Assembly: GCA_037446165.1 (NCBI GenBank)
Contig: JBBIJC010000109.1
Span: 1-7,478 of the forward strand
DNA from: Parasulfuritortus sp037446165
GTDB lineage: Bacteria > Pseudomonadota > Gammaproteobacteria > Burkholderiales > Thiobacillaceae
DNA: 7,478 bases
Direction: 5' to 3'
In this document: positions 5,930 through 7,478 of the stretch, in pieces
Numbering within the stretch: the stretch's first letter is position 1
How the letters are laid out: every line of letters starts with the position of its first letter
Notes under the pieces: model-generated
The model's input: the letters and a program-made list of their open reading frames with translations, nothing else
What the model was told of the DNA's origin: nothing
Database searches by the model: none
Translations under genes and position numbers: made by a program

Positions 5930-7405
5930 ATGCACTGCGTCAAATGCGGCACACATCTGAATGATGGAGCGCGGTTTTGCCAAAACTGCGGGCTCGCCGT
6001 CAAATCAGCGCAGATCAACCCTCAGCAGTACGCCGCCGACCTGATTACCGGAAAACTTGGCCTGGATAAAATTGAGCGTTTTTCACTCTCCGAGTTTTTC
6101 AAGGAGGTTTTCAAAAAAAGAACCGCCGAGGATATTGAACACCACCTCTCTGCCGGTTTCATCAAAACCACTCCCGTCCTCGATGCGTCCATGGCAATCA
6201 TGCCAAGTCCATGGTTGTTCTTCAGATTATTCATATTCAGTTTTGTTTCATACTACATATTCTTCTTCGCCTGGAGCACCTTCAAGAATATATATACGAT
6301 CCCCGGCCTGATCATATTGGGTTCATTCGCCATCCCGTTCTCGGTCCTGATCCTGTTTTTTGAACTGAATACCCCAAGAAACATATCGCTCGCCAAGACC
6401 GTGCAATTCCTGATCATGGGTGGCGCGGTTTCCATGCTGTTATCCCTGCTGCTCTACGATATTGTCCCGTTCCTGGGTGCGCTTGGCCCACCCTCGGCCG
6501 GGATAGTCGAGGAAATTGGCAAAGTAATTACTTTAGCTATCCTCTCCAAGTCATTGGACAAGAACAGATATCCGTACATTCTTAATGGGCTGTTGTTGGG
6601 CGCTGCGGTCGGAACCGGCTGCGCCGCGTTCGAGTCGGCCGGCTATGCCCTGCGGGTCGGACTGGTCAATGCCGACAGCATGATGGACATCATTGAAATC
6701 CGCGGCTTGCTGTCGCCCTTCGGCCATATCATCTGGACTGCAATTGCCGGTGCAATCTTTTGGAAACAAAGGAAATTCCATAATTCCACGATCGACACCC
6801 TGACCGACAAGGCCTTCCTGTCGGTGTTCATCGCACCGGTCCTGCTGCATATGGTTTGGGACACCAGTTTTGAACTCCCGTTGATGGGCAAATTCATTCT
6901 TCTGGGTTTCATTGGCTGGGTCATCGTCATCAGCCTGACCCAGACCGGTCTCAATGAGATCCGCCAGATCGTGAAGGAGCGGGATCTCGCCGCTCAGCTA
7001 AAACAGGCAGGCAATAATCCGCCGAGCATAAAATACAATTTCCGCCGTATCAGCGAAATTGCCATCAATAAAGGCATTGAAAAATATTCTGAACTCAACG
7101 CCAAACAAGGCCATGGTGCCATCTGCAAATATGTGAATCAGGCCTATCAACGGTTTGACGAAAAGAAACCGGGCAATATCCATTTCATTACCTTGATCGC
7201 CAGCCTGGACACGGCCGCCACGCTTGCATTATCGAATCTCGACAATTATCAGAAATCCGCGCTTTATCAACGTCTGAATAAGTATTTATCCCCCTTTATT
7301 CCGGATGCAGCGCAAAGATCCGCCGAAATAAACCTGTTATCCGAATACGTGGCCTCGCACGGGGCAAAGCCAAGCCAAGGCCAGGCTCCCAATCCGGTCC
7401 GGTGA
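5930..7405 (+). CDS. PrsW-family intramembrane metalloprotease with N-terminal zinc ribbon
   Basis: This 491-residue membrane protein has three parts. Residues 1-21 form a zinc ribbon with C3-x2-C6 and C17-x2-C20. After a soluble linker (about 25-93), a core of about eight membrane segments spans about 96-337. It carries the PrsW-type motifs in order: E194-E195-x2-K198 (GIVEEIGKV), F234-E235 with Y239, H266 in LLSPFGHIIWT, and H307-x2-W310-D311 in LLHMVWD. These match the pattern of the PrsW/CPBP-like glutamic-type or metalloprotease superfamily, so an active enzyme is plausible. Bacillus PrsW cleaves the anti-sigma factor RsiW; no anti-sigma gene is visible here. The soluble tail (about 338-491) has no motif I recognise. 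ATG follows AGGGA (5921-5925) by 4 bases. Base composition is much more AT-rich than in dapC/dapD, for example 20 G+C of 60 at 6241-6300, suggesting a different origin. Confidence 0.85.
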   Translation: MHCVKCGTHLNDGARFCQNCGLAVKSAQINPQQYAADLITGKLGLDKIERFSLSEFFKEVFKKRTAEDIEHHLSAGFIKTTPVLDASMAIMPSPWLFFRLFIFSFVSYYIFFFAWSTFKNIYTIPGLIILGSFAIPFSVLILFFELNTPRNISLAKTVQFLIMGGAVSMLLSLLLYDIVPFLGALGPPSAGIVEEIGKVITLAILSKSLDKNRYPYILNGLLLGAAVGTGCAAFESAGYALRVGLVNADSMMDIIEIRGLLSPFGHIIWTAIAGAIFWKQRKFHNSTIDTLTDKAFLSVFIAPVLLHMVWDTSFELPLMGKFILLGFIGWVIVISLTQTGLNEIRQIVKERDLAAQLKQAGNNPPSIKYNFRRISEIAINKGIEKYSELNAKQGHGAICKYVNQAYQRFDEKKPGNIHFITLIASLDTAATLALSNLDNYQKSALYQRLNKYLSPFIPDAAQRSAEINLLSEYVASHGAKPSQGQAPNPVR

Positions 7406-7412
7406 GCCGGTC

Positions 7413-7478
7413 GTGAATAAGCAAAACCAGTGGCAATTCTGGATCGACCGTGGCGGCACCTTCACTGACATCGTTGCC
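7413..7478 (+). CDS. 5-oxoprolinase / hydantoinase-A family protein, 5' end only
   Basis: Only 22 codons are present before the window ends. They read from a GTG start into QFWIDRGGTFTDIVA, the signature N-terminus of the HyuA/5-oxoprolinase family, where D-R-G-G-T-F-T-D is the phosphate-binding loop of an ASKHA-type ATPase fold. Members hydrolyse 5-oxoproline or hydantoins with ATP. The long aromatic IDRGGTFTD form is typical of the fused, roughly 1200-residue 5-oxoprolinases, but length cannot be checked here. GGTGAG at 7401-7406 lies 6 bases before the GTG. The start is 7 bases after the PrsW-type stop, so the two are probably co-transcribed. Confidence 0.85.
   Translation, partial: MNKQNQWQFWIDRGGTFTDIVA

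Noticed and set aside
4858..6018. 386-codon minus-strand frame opposite the HDOD gene
   Set aside because: Antisense to a well-supported HDOD protein, with no domain pattern and an implausible span across two genes.
1..7478. Mobile element, CRISPR array, tRNA or rRNA
   Set aside because: No transposase or integrase frame, no regularly spaced repeat array, and no tRNA- or rRNA-like sequence was seen on either strand.

Overview
The window reads as chromosome from a Gram-negative, GC-rich proteobacterium, most likely Beta- or Gammaproteobacteria. Three things point there. DapD is nearly the enterobacterial protein in length and motifs. dapC and dapD are adjacent, which is common in Beta/Gammaproteobacteria. 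A chemoreceptor carries a periplasmic c-type heme motif, which needs a cytochrome c maturation system. Genus cannot be assigned by reading. Coding is dense: every gap between called genes is under 70 bases, and several neighbours overlap.

Layout. (1) 70-1677 (+) is a transmembrane methyl-accepting chemotaxis protein with CLNCH, a heme-c site, in its sensor domain. It starts at TTG behind a good ribosome site, and the 69 bases before it hold an inverted repeat and a possible flagellar-type (sigma-28) -10 box. (2) 2927-1667 (-) is a two-gene unit, an EamA/DMT-family transporter followed by a small VOC/glyoxalase-fold protein. Their reading frames overlap by 8 bases, and the VOC gene ends convergently inside the last codons of the chemoreceptor. 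(3) 2967-5865 (+), divergent from the transporter across 39 bases, is dapC-dapD-HDOD. DapD and DapC carry out successive steps of the succinylase branch of diaminopimelate/lysine synthesis, and an HDOD signalling protein follows dapD by 14 bases. (4) 5930-7405 (+) is a PrsW-type intramembrane metalloprotease with an N-terminal zinc ribbon and a cytosolic C-terminal tail of about 150 residues. Its base composition is visibly more AT-rich than its neighbours, and an imperfect tandem repeat lies just upstream. (5) From 7413 to the window edge is the start of a 5-oxoprolinase/hydantoinase-A-like gene.

Functionally, the dap genes are core metabolism (peptidoglycan and lysine). The chemoreceptor, HDOD protein and PrsW protein are sensory or regulatory. 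No mobile element, RNA gene or CRISPR array is visible. The least ordinary parts are the heme chemoreceptor, the zinc-ribbon/PrsW gene with its upstream repeat and shifted composition, and the HDOD gene attached to dapD. I do not see a clearly new multi-gene system.
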